Shown one piece after another: positions 1 to 9,644 of a DNA stretch of 64,000 nt. The DNA is from Spirosoma pollinicola. Lineage in GTDB: Bacteria > Bacteroidota > Bacteroidia > Cytophagales > Spirosomataceae. The stretch lies in assembly GCF_002831565.1 (NCBI RefSeq), contig NZ_CP025096.1, positions 930,001 to 994,000 on the forward strand. The letters run 5' to 3'. The stretch's first letter is position 1. Every line of letters starts with the position of its first letter. The position numbers were made by a program, and so were the translations under genes. The notes beneath the pieces were generated by a model. That model had not been told where the DNA came from, ran no database searches, and saw only the letters and a list, made by a program, of their open reading frames with translations.

Positions 1-111
1 GCGCTCTTCCGACCAGATAGCCGGTTTATTATACCAAATCATAAATCCTCATTTTGGTGGAAATTTAAAGAAAATCAATACTGCTCGTCCAATTTATTTA
101 TTGGCTATTAA

Positions 112-153
112 GCTCTGGCTTGGCCGTAGCCATCATAAAGGCCAAGCCAGAGC
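112..153. terminator. Stem-loop, probable terminator of an upstream gene
   Basis: Perfect 14-bp stem (112-125 pairs with 140-153) with a 14-nt loop. No gene in the window ends into it. On the + strand it is followed by a short T-rich stretch, so it probably ends a gene left of the window. An imperfect inverted repeat (192-203 against 246-257, 11 of 12 matching) lies between it and the first gene and may be part of that gene's control region. Confidence 0.5.
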
Positions 154-275
154 ATGGCCCAGACTTTTATTGTTAAGTTGACAGTATACCAGTTAACTCG
201 TAGAAAACACTAAGTCAGTACAGACATTTGCTCAACTGGACAGTTTACGAGTAAACTCAACCTGCTAAATAAAGT

Positions 276-776
276 ATGCCCGCAAACAATCGCGCTTTCA
301 ATTACGACCTCGATTATCGAAACCTGAATCTCCGCGAACAACCCGAACTTTACCGTGTGGGTAAGGGCGAAATGGGCGTTCTGCTGGTGAGACCTTATAA
401 AGATGAAATTCTTCCCCACTGGAGGTTTAAAACGCCGGAGATTGCCCGTGAATCGTCCGAGAAGATTTACCAGTTATTCCTAGATTATAAAGAAAAAAAC
501 GACTTCATCGGCATGGACATGGCCAGGAAGTTTTTGCAGATGGGGTACACCAGAGCCAGGCGTTACGCGAACCACAGTACGGGCCAGAAGTACGACGGCC
601 CGGTACCCGATGATAAAAAGGGGCAGTCGGGTGCTCATGGCCGCGATCAACTCCCCCGCCAGGAAGATCCCGTTAAGGCCGAGTCGGCACGGATTTTTTA
701 TGGCAAGTACCTGGAAGCGCGGGAAGATGAACAATACAAGAAACTCAGAAAGGAATGGCAGCAGAAATACGGGTAG
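276..776 (+). CDS. DUF4385 family protein
   Basis: A 166-residue soluble protein with no signal peptide or membrane segment. It matches what I know of the DUF4385 family: an N-terminal FNYDLDYRNLNLR stretch, then a central basic segment (MGYTRARRYANHSTGQKYDG) and a charged helical C-terminus. The family is common in Bacteroidota and has no established function. The gene is 45 bp upstream of folD in the same direction and may be co-transcribed with it, but nothing suggests a role in folate metabolism. Confidence 0.75.
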   Translation: MPANNRAFNYDLDYRNLNLREQPELYRVGKGEMGVLLVRPYKDEILPHWRFKTPEIARESSEKIYQLFLDYKEKNDFIGMDMARKFLQMGYTRARRYANHSTGQKYDGPVPDDKKGQSGAHGRDQLPRQEDPVKAESARIFYGKYLEAREDEQYKKLRKEWQQKYG

Positions 777-821
777 TTTCCTAATCTTTACGACCTTTGC
801 GGCATTCGTAAAAACAATTTT

Positions 822-1706
822 ATGCAACTCCTTGACGGTAAGTTTCTCTCGGCACAAATCAAACAGGAAATCGCGATTGAGGTCGCACAAATTCGCGAAC
901 AGGGCGGCAAGATTCCGCACCTCGTAGCTATTTTAGTTGGCAACAAAGGGGCTTCTGAGACCTATGTAGCCTCAAAAATGAAAAACTGCGAAGAGGTCGG
1001 TATGAAGTCTACACTCATCCGGTTCGACCCTTCGGTGACGGAAGACGAACTACTCGATAAAGTTCGGGAAGTGAACGAAAACGCCGACATGGACGGCCTG
1101 ATCGTGCAACTCCCCCTCCCCGACCACATCAACCCCGACCGGATTATGGAGACCATCGATCCCGCCAAAGATGTGGATGGTTTTCACCCGATCAATATTG
1201 GCCGTATGGCAAAAGGGCTACCCGCCTATATCTCAGCTACGCCACAGGGCGTACTTGAAATGATCAAGAGGTATGATATTAAAACTGCTGGCAAGCATTG
1301 CGTGGTCGTTGGTCGGAGTCAGATTGTAGGCTTGCCCATGTCCATCCTGATGCAGCGAAACACCTATCCCGGTAACTGCACGGTCACGATCACCCATAGC
1401 CGTACGCAAAACCTCGCCGAGATTTGCCGCTCCGCCGATATTTTGGTGGCAGCCCTCGGCAAACCCGAGTTCGTAACCGCCGACATGGTAAAAGAAGGTG
1501 CCGTTGTGATCGACGTAGGTCTGGAGCGAGTACCGGATGCCAGCAAGAAAAGCGGTTTCTCGTTGAAAGGTGACGTAAAATTTGACGAAGTAGCCCCAAA
1601 AACAAGCTTTATCACCCCCGTACCGGGCGGAGTGGGTTTAATGACCATTTGCTCGTTGATGCAGAATACGCTGAAAGCTGCTCGTGGGGAGATATACAAG
1701 AAGTAA
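822..1706 (+). CDS. folD: Bifunctional methylenetetrahydrofolate dehydrogenase / methenyltetrahydrofolate cyclohydrolase FolD
   Basis: Cytosolic one-carbon enzyme of 294 residues, the usual FolD length. It oxidises 5,10-methylene-THF to methenyl-THF and hydrolyses that to 10-formyl-THF for purine and formyl-Met synthesis. Visible family motifs are the catalytic YVASK (Tyr48, Lys52), QLPLPDHI in the folate site, the [14 protein letters not shown] nucleotide-binding loop, and the C-terminal [10 protein letters not shown] signature. In the last, Leu replaces the Pro usual in PGGVGPMT, a mild variation. The start at MQLLDGK fits the family N-terminus. Confidence 0.95.
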   Translation: MQLLDGKFLSAQIKQEIAIEVAQIREQGGKIPHLVAILVGNKGASETYVASKMKNCEEVGMKSTLIRFDPSVTEDELLDKVREVNENADMDGLIVQLPLPDHINPDRIMETIDPAKDVDGFHPINIGRMAKGLPAYISATPQGVLEMIKRYDIKTAGKHCVVVGRSQIVGLPMSILMQRNTYPGNCTVTITHSRTQNLAEICRSADILVAALGKPEFVTADMVKEGAVVIDVGLERVPDASKKSGFSLKGDVKFDEVAPKTSFITPVPGGVGLMTICSLMQNTLKAARGEIYKK

Positions 1707-2135
1707 ACTAGGATTACATAAATCTGGTGATGTGTGGCACGTATTGTTATCTCTTTTCGACATAGGCCATTGGGCAGCTAATGCCACGGTAACGAATCAA
1801 TTCAGCAGACATAAAAACCCCCTACGCGTTCGGTCGGAGAACCACTACGTAGGGGAAGCGTGGACAAGGTTACCAATCAAGCCCACCGGGGGTAAAGGTA
1901 TAACAGTTGACTCTTGGATACAAGAAATGTATCTACACAATTCACGTTAAAATAGCGCACGCTTACCCTTCAGTGTAATTTTCATCTTTAAATTTTGGAC
2001 CAAACACCCTTGGTATCTAATTGCCAAACACGGCCATTAACAAACTTTAACAGCCTCAATTAGCCCATTCGGGCGGCTTTTTTGTGTATTTTTGAGCACT
2101 CCTTACACAAAAGCAGTTCGCTAATCTTTATTTGT
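1707..2135. other. Intergenic region between folD and the DUF2723 gene
   Basis: About 430 bp with no convincing gene. It has a stem-loop with 8-bp arms (1819-1826 with 1848-1855) and a weak GC stem (2063-2074) followed by a T-run, either of which could end the folD transcript. The rest presumably contains the promoter of the next gene. A rightward open frame at 1684-1950 overlaps the end of folD and has no family resemblance. Confidence 0.5.
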
Positions 2136-5093
2136 ATGCAATCATTTAAACGCCTGAACACCCTTACGGGCTGGCTCGTTTTCGCTGTCGCGCTCATCAC
2201 TTTCGCGATGACTGTAGAGCGCACAGCCAGTTTCTGGGACTGTGGCGAGTTCATTGCGTGTTCGTTTAAACTTCAGGTGCCGCACCCTCCCGGTGCTCCA
2301 TTTTTCCTGTTGTTAGGCCGAATTTTCTCCATGTTTTCGTTCGGCAACCTGAGCACAGTGGCCTATTGGGTCAACATGGCATCGGTACTGGCCAGCGCAT
2401 TCACCATTGCTTTCCTGTTCTGGACCATCACCATGCTGGCTCAGAAACTGTTAGCAAAACCAGAAAGTGAATACACCACCGCCGATACGTTATTGGTGAT
2501 TGGTACAGGAGCTGTTGGCGCGTTGGCCTACACCTTCTCCGACACATTCTGGTTTTCGGCTGTTGAAGCAGAAGTTTATGGAATGTCGTCGTTTTTCACG
2601 GCAATTGTTGTTTGGGCTGCCTTTAAATGGGAACGCATCGAAGACGAAGCCGCGGCAAATCGCTGGCTCATTTTCATCGCCTATCTGACCGGTCTATCCA
2701 TCGGGGTTCACTTATTGAACCTTGTCACGCTGCCCGCGCTGGCACTCATTTATTACTTCAAAAAATACCCAAAACCAACCTTTTGGGGTGGAGCTACAGC
2801 GTTTGGTATTGGTCTGGTCATTCTTGGTATCATTAATGCCGGTATCATTCCGGGTTTGCCGGGTATGGCCTTCGGTGTAGAGCGGTTCTTTGTGAACACG
2901 CTTGGTTTACCGTTCACATCGGGTGTTATTTTCTTTACGGTTGTCTTTATCGGTGCTATCGTTTACGGCATCATCTGGTCGGCCCGGCAAAAGCGGGTTG
3001 TTCTGAACACCTCGTTGCTGGCGCTGGCATTTGTGCTGATCGGATATGCCTCTTATATGCAGGTACTGGTTCGGGCCGATTTTAACCCGCCTATTAACGA
3101 AAATGATCCAAGCGACGAGCTGAACTTCCTGTCGTACCTGCGTCGGGAACAGTACGGTAGCCGTTCATTACTGTATGGACCAGTTTTCACAGCCCGCCCA
3201 ATCGACCAGAAACAAGGAGCTGCTATGTGGAAAAAAGAGGGCAATAAATACGTTGTTTTCGACCACCAGCCCGAGTACGTGTACGCTCCCGGCGATGAGA
3301 TGTTATTCCCCCGTGTGTACAGCAGCCAGCAAAATCACCCCGCTTTGTATCGTCAGATGCTTGGCTTAGCCGAAGGGCAAAAACCAACTATGGGTGATAA
3401 CCTCAAATACCTGTTCAGCTACCAGTTGGGGCATATGTGGTGGCGTTACCTGATGTGGAACTTTGCCGGACGTGAAAGCGACGAAGAAGGCGCAGGCTAT
3501 CTGCTGCCGTGGTCAACAGATCAGAACGCGCCGGATATGTTAGTCAATAACAAAGCCCGCGATAACTTCTACATGTTGCCGTTTATCCTTGGCTTATTTG
3601 GCATTACGTTCCAGTATTTCCGCCGTCGGCGCGATTTCCTGATTGTCGGGCTATTGTTTTTATTCACCGGCATTGCCCTGCAAATCTTCCTGAACTCGCC
3701 CCCGTCAGAGCCTCGCGAACGTGATTATATTTATGTAGGCTCGTTCTATTTCTTCGCCATCTGGCTTGGTCTGGGCGTTATGTCCATTGCCGAAGGGTTG
3801 CGGAATGTCCTGAAATCGGATGTAGCTCGCAATGGTCTGGTAGCCGGTGTTTGTTTATTGGTTCCATTAATGATGGGGGCTAAGAGCTGGGACAATCACA
3901 ACCGCGACAAGCGGTATCAGTCCGTTGATTTTGCCAAAAACCTGCTCAATTCCTGCGCTCCTAATGCCATTCTGTTTACGGGTGGCGATAACGATACCTT
4001 CCCCCTCTGGTATGTACAGGAGGTTGAAGGTTTCCGTACCGATGTGCGGGTGTGTAACCTGAGTCTGTTAGGTACCGAGTGGTATATTCAGCAGATGAAG
4101 CGGAAAACGTACTTGTCTGAAGCACTGCCTATTTCGCTCGAATTTGACAACTTTAATAAAGGCAAAAATGACATTGTGCCCTTCTATGAAGTACCGGGTG
4201 TTAAAAACGGGATTGACCTCAAGCAATACATTAGCCTGATCAAGACAAGCAATCCAGCCGTACAGGTACCGCTCACCAATGGCGACATGACAAGCATTCT
4301 GCCATCGTCGGTGCTGTTCCTGCCCATTGACAAAGCTGCCATTGACAAAGCGAATTTTGTTCCGCCTGCGCTTCGTCCGCTCATGAAAGATACCCTGCAA
4401 TGGACAATCGGCAAGAAAGATCTCTACAAGCCAGATTTGATCATGCTCGATATGATTGCCACTAACAACTGGAAACGGCCTATTTATTTTTCGAGCACGC
4501 TGGCGAGTGATAACTACCTGAGTCTGAAAAACTATATGCAGTTGGAAGGATATGCCTATCGACTGATGCCGGTAGCTGTGCCGGGTGCCACTGATGGATA
4601 CGTTAACTCCGACATTATGTTTACCAACATGACGAAGAAAACCTTCTGGCGTGAGTTCAATAACCCGGATGTGTACTATGACGAGACCTACAAAGGACCG
4701 CCGGTAATTTCGGCCCGTATTGCCTTCTTCCGTCTGGCCGATCAGTTTATTCGCGAAGGCAAGAAAGACAAGGCACGTGAGGTACTCAATTATTCGCTGA
4801 AAGTTATTCCGGATAAAGCAATTCCATACGACCAAATTTCATCAAATTACGTACGTTTCCTGTTCGAGGTTGGCGATAACAAGAAAGCACTTGAAATAGC
4901 TGATGTCATGTCTAAGCGCGCCGATCAGGCCCTTACTTACGATAAGAGTGGTAATGGCAACCGTTTCGGCAATCCGGATTCAGACCTTTATATACTTCAA
5001 ACAATAATCGAAGCCTGTAAAGAAGCGAAGCAAACAGCAGCCGCCAGTAAATACGAAGCCATTTTCCAAAAGCATATTAATGCCTTTGGTTGA
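2136..5093 (+). CDS. DUF2723 family multi-pass membrane protein (GT-C-like)
   Basis: A 985-residue protein. The N-terminal DUF2723 region has many membrane segments (first at about residues 10-30) and the signature SFWDCGEFIACSFKLQVPHP, with the acidic and CGE residues typical of GT-C type glycosyltransferases. The rest alternates membrane helices with a long soluble C-terminal part (about residues 600-985) that includes GGDNDTFPLWYVQEV. The family is large and conserved in Bacteroidota and often annotated as a protein O-mannosyltransferase-like protein, but substrate and donor are not known from sequence. I chose MQSFKRLN as start because the residues upstream do not fit a membrane-protein N-terminus. 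It is monocistronic and ends at a perfect 36-bp terminator. Confidence 0.85.
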   Translation: MQSFKRLNTLTGWLVFAVALITFAMTVERTASFWDCGEFIACSFKLQVPHPPGAPFFLLLGRIFSMFSFGNLSTVAYWVNMASVLASAFTIAFLFWTITMLAQKLLAKPESEYTTADTLLVIGTGAVGALAYTFSDTFWFSAVEAEVYGMSSFFTAIVVWAAFKWERIEDEAAANRWLIFIAYLTGLSIGVHLLNLVTLPALALIYYFKKYPKPTFWGGATAFGIGLVILGIINAGIIPGLPGMAFGVERFFVNTLGLPFTSGVIFFTVVFIGAIVYGIIWSARQKRVVLNTSLLALAFVLIGYASYMQVLVRADFNPPINENDPSDELNFLSYLRREQYGSRSLLYGPVFTARPIDQKQGAAMWKKEGNKYVVFDHQPEYVYAPGDEMLFPRVYSSQQNHPALYRQMLGLAEGQKPTMGDNLKYLFSYQLGHMWWRYLMWNFAGRESDEEGAGYLLPWSTDQNAPDMLVNNKARDNFYMLPFILGLFGITFQYFRRRRDFLIVGLLFLFTGIALQIFLNSPPSEPRERDYIYVGSFYFFAIWLGLGVMSIAEGLRNVLKSDVARNGLVAGVCLLVPLMMGAKSWDNHNRDKRYQSVDFAKNLLNSCAPNAILFTGGDNDTFPLWYVQEVEGFRTDVRVCNLSLLGTEWYIQQMKRKTYLSEALPISLEFDNFNKGKNDIVPFYEVPGVKNGIDLKQYISLIKTSNPAVQVPLTNGDMTSILPSSVLFLPIDKAAIDKANFVPPALRPLMKDTLQWTIGKKDLYKPDLIMLDMIATNNWKRPIYFSSTLASDNYLSLKNYMQLEGYAYRLMPVAVPGATDGYVNSDIMFTNMTKKTFWREFNNPDVYYDETYKGPPVISARIAFFRLADQFIREGKKDKAREVLNYSLKVIPDKAIPYDQISSNYVRFLFEVGDNKKALEIADVMSKRADQALTYDKSGNGNRFGNPDSDLYILQTIIEACKEAKQTAAASKYEAIFQKHINAFG

Positions 5094-5166
5094 TTAATAA
5101 GCAGCTTACAAAAAAGCCCGGATCGAGTTACTCGATCCGGGCTTTTTTGTAAGCTGCTTATTAATC
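5092..5166. terminator. Perfect 36-bp inverted repeat, bidirectional terminator
   Basis: Arms 5092-5127 and 5131-5166 are exact reverse complements around a 3-nt loop. They contain a GC-rich core followed by a T6 run on both strands. It lies between two convergent genes (ends at 5093 and 5173) and should terminate both. Confidence 0.9.
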
Positions 5167-5172
5167 ACCTCA

Positions 5173-5466
5173 CTAAGACATCTTCACTACTGATTCAATA
5201 ATGAATGTGCCATTTGTAAGTCGCTCAGCCTTGATTTTATATTGGCCATATCCAGCAGCAAAATGTTTAGACTGCATAATAAACCGATTCAATCCGTGCA
5301 AGCCATCCTGATAAGTTGAATAATCCTTTATCATTTGGAAATTATCGAATAAAAAATCGGCAAAACCTTCCGTTTGCATCAATACGTGACTAACGGCGAC
5401 ATAACCCATAAAGGGATCAGCATTTGTTTCAGATTCCAGTACGTTAACGGTAGCTATAGTATTCAT
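5173..5466 (-). CDS. Hypothetical protein (97 aa)
   Basis: A small soluble protein of 97 residues with no signal peptide, no membrane segment and no motif I recognise. It ends 6 bp from a strong shared terminator, and the region upstream (to 5924) is AT-rich and gene-free, as expected for an independent small gene. The C-terminal part (YGQYKIKAERLTNGTFIIES) looks like a beta hairpin. The open frame and position support a real gene; function unknown. Confidence 0.55.
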   Translation of the reverse strand: MNTIATVNVLESETNADPFMGYVAVSHVLMQTEGFADFLFDNFQMIKDYSTYQDGLHGLNRFIMQSKHFAAGYGQYKIKAERLTNGTFIIESVVKMS

Positions 5467-5924
5467 AATAGAAACTAGTTTTCAGATCAGTATGAATTTA
5501 TGTTTAAAGAAGTAAATGCGTATGGTAGATGGCCCCAATACCCTTTTAAAGGATAATTATTGGCGATAATTATAAAATTCTGACGCGATCTATGTGATCG
5601 CGCCAGAACACTTATTAGTAGATTTATATGATAATTTATATAAAAAATGAATTACCTCAACCATAAACGTAAAATATAAAATGCCTTGATTGAGGGCTAT
5701 TAAATGATAGTATTTTTAAAATTTACTGTAAGTATTAACTAATTAATGCACGCCAAACGATTTTGAACAGTAAGATTAACTTTAGGTTTACGATAACAAT
5801 ATTATGAAAACTTAATTTCTTATGCAATAAAAATTTGAAAAAATTTTAGACACCAGTAAAAGCAAAATTCAACTTGGTATAATGCAATTTTATCAAACAT
5901 TATAAATTGAATGGCGAATGGCAT
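5467..5924. other. AT-rich intergenic region with a stem-loop
   Basis: About 460 bp, much more AT-rich than its surroundings, with no open frame worth calling. One stem-loop has 13-bp arms at 5578-5590 and 5596-5608 with one mismatch, which becomes a G-U pair in the minus-strand RNA. It could terminate read-through from the leftward DUF1772 gene. The remainder probably holds the promoter of the 97-residue gene. I see no RNA gene. Confidence 0.5.
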
Positions 5925-6425
5925 TTAGTCTGACTCCCGGTTGAGACAGGCCAGAATCAGAAGTATGAGTGTTGATATAGAAGCAATTGTTCTGATTAGG
6001 TGCCAGCTACCCCAGGGGCCTTCAAATTTCTGCCGTTGGGCAGCAATTTCTTCTAAAGAAGCTGTTTGTATAGAAAATGCGTCCAATCCATTATTCAGCG
6101 GAATATTACCCAGCACAGTAACACCAAGCGCACCAATCAGATAAACTAGCGTTGCCCCTACCAGGAGCCAAAAGCGGGCTGTAACAGGACTCCCATAATG
6201 AAGCCATGTACTGTATAACAGTAGAATTGGTGTTCCCAGAAAGCTAACAAAAAACACTGGGTTCTGAATAGCTTTGTTTATCGACTGCATAGCCATCAGG
6301 TAGGCCGTATCAGGCAAACGGTTCAGGCCTGGATTTACCGAGCAAGAATAGGCATAGAACAATCCCGCCATGAGGGCTGTGGTTAGTGTTGCACAGGCCA
6401 GTATTGTATTCGATAGCGTAGGCAT
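5925..6425 (-). CDS. DUF1772 family membrane protein
   Basis: A 166-residue integral membrane protein with four predicted membrane segments at roughly residues 5-27, 55-75, 85-105 and 145-162. The pattern (GLFYAYSCSVNPGLNRLPD, then NIPLNN, then a C-terminal helix) matches the DUF1772 / anthrone-oxygenase-like family. Bacterial members are mostly uncharacterised. It is transcribed alone; the terminator of the convergently placed dnaJ side lies just upstream. Confidence 0.75.
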   Translation of the reverse strand: MPTLSNTILACATLTTALMAGLFYAYSCSVNPGLNRLPDTAYLMAMQSINKAIQNPVFFVSFLGTPILLLYSTWLHYGSPVTARFWLLVGATLVYLIGALGVTVLGNIPLNNGLDAFSIQTASLEEIAAQRQKFEGPWGSWHLIRTIASISTLILLILACLNRESD

Positions 6426-6464
6426 AAGCGATCTTTTGCTTTATAATCCTTGACCACAAAAAAA

Positions 6465-6500
6465 ACGACGGTGTCAGATTTTTACATCTGACACCGTCGT
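6465..6500. terminator. Terminator downstream of dnaJ
   Basis: Perfect 15-bp stem (6465-6479 with 6486-6500), 6-nt loop, flanked on the dnaJ-distal side by an A-tract that reads as a U-run in leftward transcripts. It ends the grpE-dnaJ operon. Confidence 0.85.
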
Positions 6501-6519
6501 TAAGTTAGTTAGATTTCAA

Positions 6520-7689
6520 TCAACCATGAAAGAAGTCTTTCATCTTGTCAAAGAACCCTTTCTCGTTCTTGTTCGGCCTGGGCTGAAAATTTGGTGAATT
6601 GCGTAGTTTCTCCAGAATGGCTCGCTCCTCTGCCGATAACATTTTAGGCGTCCAAACGTTGACATGAACAAGTTCATCACCCCGCCCGTAACCATTCAAT
6701 TCTCTTATTCCCTTCCCTTTCAAGCGGAGAATTTTGCCACTTTGCGTGCCGGGTTCAAGGGTAATACGTGCCTTACCGTCAATGGTGGGCACCTCTACAT
6801 TCATACCAATGGCTGCATCGACAAAGTTGACATATAAGTCGAACACAACGTTGTTTCCGTCGCGTTTTAAGTCAGCATCTTCTTCTTCCTCGATCACGAT
6901 TAGCAGATCACCAGCGACACCGCCCCGTGGGGGAACGTTGCCTTTGCCACCTACCGACAATTGAATGCCTTCAGCTACGCCAGCTGGAATTTTGATCGGG
7001 ATAACATCTTCCTGTAACACACGACCTTCCCCGAAACACACATCGCAACGATCTGTAACGATCTTGCCTTCGCCATTACAGGTTGGGCACGTGCTGGTCG
7101 ATACCATCTGGCCCAGCATTGTGTTGACCACTTTACGGGTTTGGCCTGTACCGCTACAGGTTGAACAGGTCTGAACAGCCGTTCCGTTTTTTGACCCGTT
7201 GCCGCCACAGGTGTTGCAGGCAACATGGCGCTTAACTTTTATCTTTTTCTCAACACCGTTGGCAACTTCCTGCAAATTCAGCTTCAGTTTGATGCGCAGA
7301 TCGGAGCCGCGACGAACGCGTTGCCGACCACCTCCGCCACCACCCTGGGCACCCCGGAAGAAACCACCAAAAGGCGAATCGTCGCCAAAGACGTCGCCAA
7401 ACTGGCTGAAAATATCCTCCATAGATGGGCCACCGGCGCCGTATCCACCACCAGCGGCACCACCCATACCGGCATGACCATATTGATCGTAGCGGGCTTT
7501 TTTCTGAGGGTCGTTCAAGACATCATAAGCCTCAGCCGCTTCCTTGAATTTATCTTCGGCGGTTGGGTCGTCAGGATTCTTGTCGGGGTGAAACTTGATC
7601 GCCATCTTGCGATAGGCTTTCTTGAGGTCTTCTGTCGAGACGTTCTTGTCAACGCCCAGTATTTCGTAATAGTCGCGCTTCGTTGCCAT
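6520..7689 (-). CDS. dnaJ: Molecular chaperone DnaJ
   Basis: Co-chaperone that delivers unfolded clients to DnaK and stimulates its ATPase. The 389-residue protein has the full class I layout: J domain with HPD at residues 34-36, a Gly-rich linker with GGAAGGGYGAGG and GGAQGGGGGGR, four zinc-binding CxxCxGxG repeats (CNTCGGNG, CSTCSGTG, CPTCNGEG, CDVCFGEG), and the C-terminal client-binding domain. I used MATKRDYYEILG as start, three codons inside the longest frame, because it matches the family N-terminus. It lies 109 bp downstream of grpE in the same direction, the usual heat-shock pairing. Confidence 0.95.
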   Translation of the reverse strand: MATKRDYYEILGVDKNVSTEDLKKAYRKMAIKFHPDKNPDDPTAEDKFKEAAEAYDVLNDPQKKARYDQYGHAGMGGAAGGGYGAGGPSMEDIFSQFGDVFGDDSPFGGFFRGAQGGGGGGRQRVRRGSDLRIKLKLNLQEVANGVEKKIKVKRHVACNTCGGNGSKNGTAVQTCSTCSGTGQTRKVVNTMLGQMVSTSTCPTCNGEGKIVTDRCDVCFGEGRVLQEDVIPIKIPAGVAEGIQLSVGGKGNVPPRGGVAGDLLIVIEEEEDADLKRDGNNVVFDLYVNFVDAAIGMNVEVPTIDGKARITLEPGTQSGKILRLKGKGIRELNGYGRGDELVHVNVWTPKMLSAEERAILEKLRNSPNFQPRPNKNEKGFFDKMKDFFHG

Positions 7690-7693
7690 ATCT

Positions 7694-7797
7694 TTCAAAG
7701 AGTGAAAGAGTAAATGAGCGAAAGAGTGTCTGGCGCTTTACTATTCGCCTGTTCCCGTTGGTTCGGTGTCACTCTTTCACTCTTTCACTCTTTCGCC
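7694..7797. repeat. Low-complexity imperfect inverted repeat between grpE and dnaJ
   Basis: The left arm is built from GAGTGAAAGAGT-like units and the right arm (about 7770-7797) from CACTCTTTCACTCTTTC units, giving a long imperfect hairpin that fills the intergenic space. Similar GAA/TTC-biased hairpins occur at 9556-9640, 47679-47766 and 48669-48787. Confidence 0.65.
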
Positions 7798-7798
7798 G

Positions 7799-8419
7799 TT
7801 AGCTTCCTACAATCACTTTTGCAAACCGAATGACCTTGTCATTCAGGTAATATCCTTTTTCTATTTCTTCGATAACTTTCCCTTTCAGGTCGTCGCTGGG
7901 AGCTGGGAACTGCGTAACTGATTCATGCAGGTCAGCGTCGAATGGTTGGCCTTTCGAAACCATTGGTTTCAGTCCTTTTCCTTCAAGAGTTTTAAATAAC
8001 TTGTTGTAGATCAACGAAACACCTTCTTTCAAGGCGGCAACATCGTTGGTATTGTCGATGGATTGCATGGCCCGTTCGAAGTCGTCGACAACTGGAATTA
8101 ATGCCTGCAAGACCCCTTGATTGGCATTGTTGATCAGCTCAAGTTTTTCCCTTGCCGTACGTCGACGGAAGTTCTCAAAATCAGCGTATAAACGGAGATA
8201 TTTGTCTTTCAGTTCGGCTAGTTCATTACCAGCTTTGATGTCGTCTGCCGTTGCGGTTTCTGTCACAACTGCTTCTGCCGGAGCCGTTTCGTCACTATCG
8301 ACTGGCTCTCCGCCATTAACGGTTACTGCGTCTTCGTCTGTCACAGGTGGTGTTGTCAGGTTGTCAGGTTGTTGCATATCGCTGGATGCCTGATCATCCA
8401 AAATGTCTTTATTTTCCAT
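7799..8419 (-). CDS. grpE: Nucleotide exchange factor GrpE
   Basis: Releases ADP from DnaK in the DnaK-DnaJ-GrpE cycle. The layout is typical: an acidic disordered N-terminus rich in Asp, Glu, Thr and Val, a long coiled-coil helix (LAELKDKYLRLYADFENFRR), and the C-terminal beta domain ending in KGYYLNDKVIRFAKVIVGS. The start is uncertain. MENKDILDD at 8419 fits the usual acidic GrpE N-terminus; an in-frame ATG 33 bp upstream (8452) would add the basic stretch MNFWKRNRSSV. It is the first gene of the grpE-dnaJ pair. Confidence 0.92.
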   Translation of the reverse strand: MENKDILDDQASSDMQQPDNLTTPPVTDEDAVTVNGGEPVDSDETAPAEAVVTETATADDIKAGNELAELKDKYLRLYADFENFRRRTAREKLELINNANQGVLQALIPVVDDFERAMQSIDNTNDVAALKEGVSLIYNKLFKTLEGKGLKPMVSKGQPFDADLHESVTQFPAPSDDLKGKVIEEIEKGYYLNDKVIRFAKVIVGS

Positions 8420-8621
8420 TACTGAGCTTCTATTTCGCTTCCAGAAATTCATAGTTAACTAAGGTCAAAAGACCGGCCAAAACCTCTGGCCCTGCCAACT
8501 TGACACAGTTAGAGTTACGCGAATCTACTAGATTTAACCGATTATGACGGATTTTTAATCTATATAAATCTGTTCAGTTCGTTAAACCGGCACAAACATC
8601 AGGTCATGCTCTCTACTTGTT

Positions 8622-9557
8622 ATGAACGCTAAAAAGACGAACTACACTCAACTTATCAAAGCTAAAGCAACTGATTTAGGCTTTGATTTTTGTGGTGTGG
8701 CCAAAGCGGATTTTCTGGAAGATGAAGCGCCACGGTTCGAAAACTGGCTCAAGAATGGGATGCACGGCCAGATGAATTACATGGCCAACCATTTCGATAA
8801 ACGACTCGACCCTCGCTTGCTGGTCGATGATGCCAAGTCGGTTATAACCGTGCTTCTCAATTATTACCCGGAGCAAAAACTACCTGAAGAAAACGATGAT
8901 CTAAAACTATCGAAATACGCTTACGGCACAGATTATCACTTTGTTATTAAAGATAAACTAGCCGATCTGCTGACTTTCATCCATGAAGAGATTGGTGAGG
9001 TAGGTGGACGGGCGTTTGTTGACTCTGCCCCCGTTATGGACAAAGCCTGGGCCAGGCGGGCGGGGATCGGCTGGGTAGGTAAGCATACCAATTTAATTAA
9101 TCGGGAGATCGGCTCTTTTTTCTTCATCGGTGAGCTGATTCTCGACCTCGAACTGGAACCCGATGGCCCAATCACCGACTATTGCGGTACCTGCACACGC
9201 TGCATTGACGCCTGCCCGACCGAGGCTATTGTTGGCCCATATGTGGTCGATGGTAGTAAGTGTATTTCTTATTTTACGATTGAATTAAAAGAAGCCATTC
9301 CGGAAGACGTTCGCGGGAAGTTCGACAATTGGATATTCGGCTGTGATATCTGTCAGGATGTATGCCCCTGGAACCGCTTTGCCCGGCCACATAAAACGCC
9401 CGCTTTCGACCCTCACCCCGAGTTAGCCGCGTTTTCGAAATCTGACTGGGAAGAAATAACGGAGGATGTTTTCCGGGAAGTCTTCCGTCGTTCAGCGGTA
9501 AAACGTACAAAACTGGAAGGACTGAAACGAAATATCGGGTTCGTGGGAGGGGGGTAA
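8622..9557 (+). CDS. queG: Epoxyqueuosine reductase QueG
   Basis: Cobalamin-dependent enzyme of the last step of queuosine synthesis, reducing epoxyqueuosine to queuosine in tRNA. The 311-residue protein has the N-terminal QueG domain ([38 protein letters not shown]) and two 4Fe-4S cluster motifs, [12 protein letters not shown] and [11 protein letters not shown]. It is near the shorter end of the family range because it lacks the C-terminal HEAT-like extension. The gene is divergent from grpE and stands alone. Confidence 0.93.
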   Translation: MNAKKTNYTQLIKAKATDLGFDFCGVAKADFLEDEAPRFENWLKNGMHGQMNYMANHFDKRLDPRLLVDDAKSVITVLLNYYPEQKLPEENDDLKLSKYAYGTDYHFVIKDKLADLLTFIHEEIGEVGGRAFVDSAPVMDKAWARRAGIGWVGKHTNLINREIGSFFFIGELILDLELEPDGPITDYCGTCTRCIDACPTEAIVGPYVVDGSKCISYFTIELKEAIPEDVRGKFDNWIFGCDICQDVCPWNRFARPHKTPAFDPHPELAAFSKSDWEEITEDVFREVFRRSAVKRTKLEGLKRNIGFVGGG

Positions 9558-9640
9558 TGAAGAATGTAGAATGAAAAATATCTAACAACCGGAGTTCTTC
9601 ATTTGGAGTGTCAGATATTCTACATTATTCATTATTCATT
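9556..9640. repeat. Imperfect inverted repeat between queG and kynureninase gene
   Basis: Arms 9556-9583 and 9613-9640 match at roughly 23-24 of 28 positions. They are built from AATGAAGAATG / CATTATTCATT units. It starts at the queG stop and ends at the convergent gene's stop, so it may act as a terminator. It shares words with the 47679-47766 repeat. Confidence 0.65.
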
Positions 9641-9644
9641 CTAC

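Noticed and set aside
1684-1950. Rightward frame after folD
   Set aside because: Overlaps the folD end, contains a terminator-like hairpin and shows no protein-like pattern.
4068-4835. 255-codon leftward open frame inside the DUF2723 gene
   Set aside because: Antisense shadow of a well-supported gene; no family resemblance or separate signals.
7199-7713. Rightward open frames antisense to dnaJ
   Set aside because: Explained by the Gly-rich and zinc-finger codons of dnaJ on the other strand.
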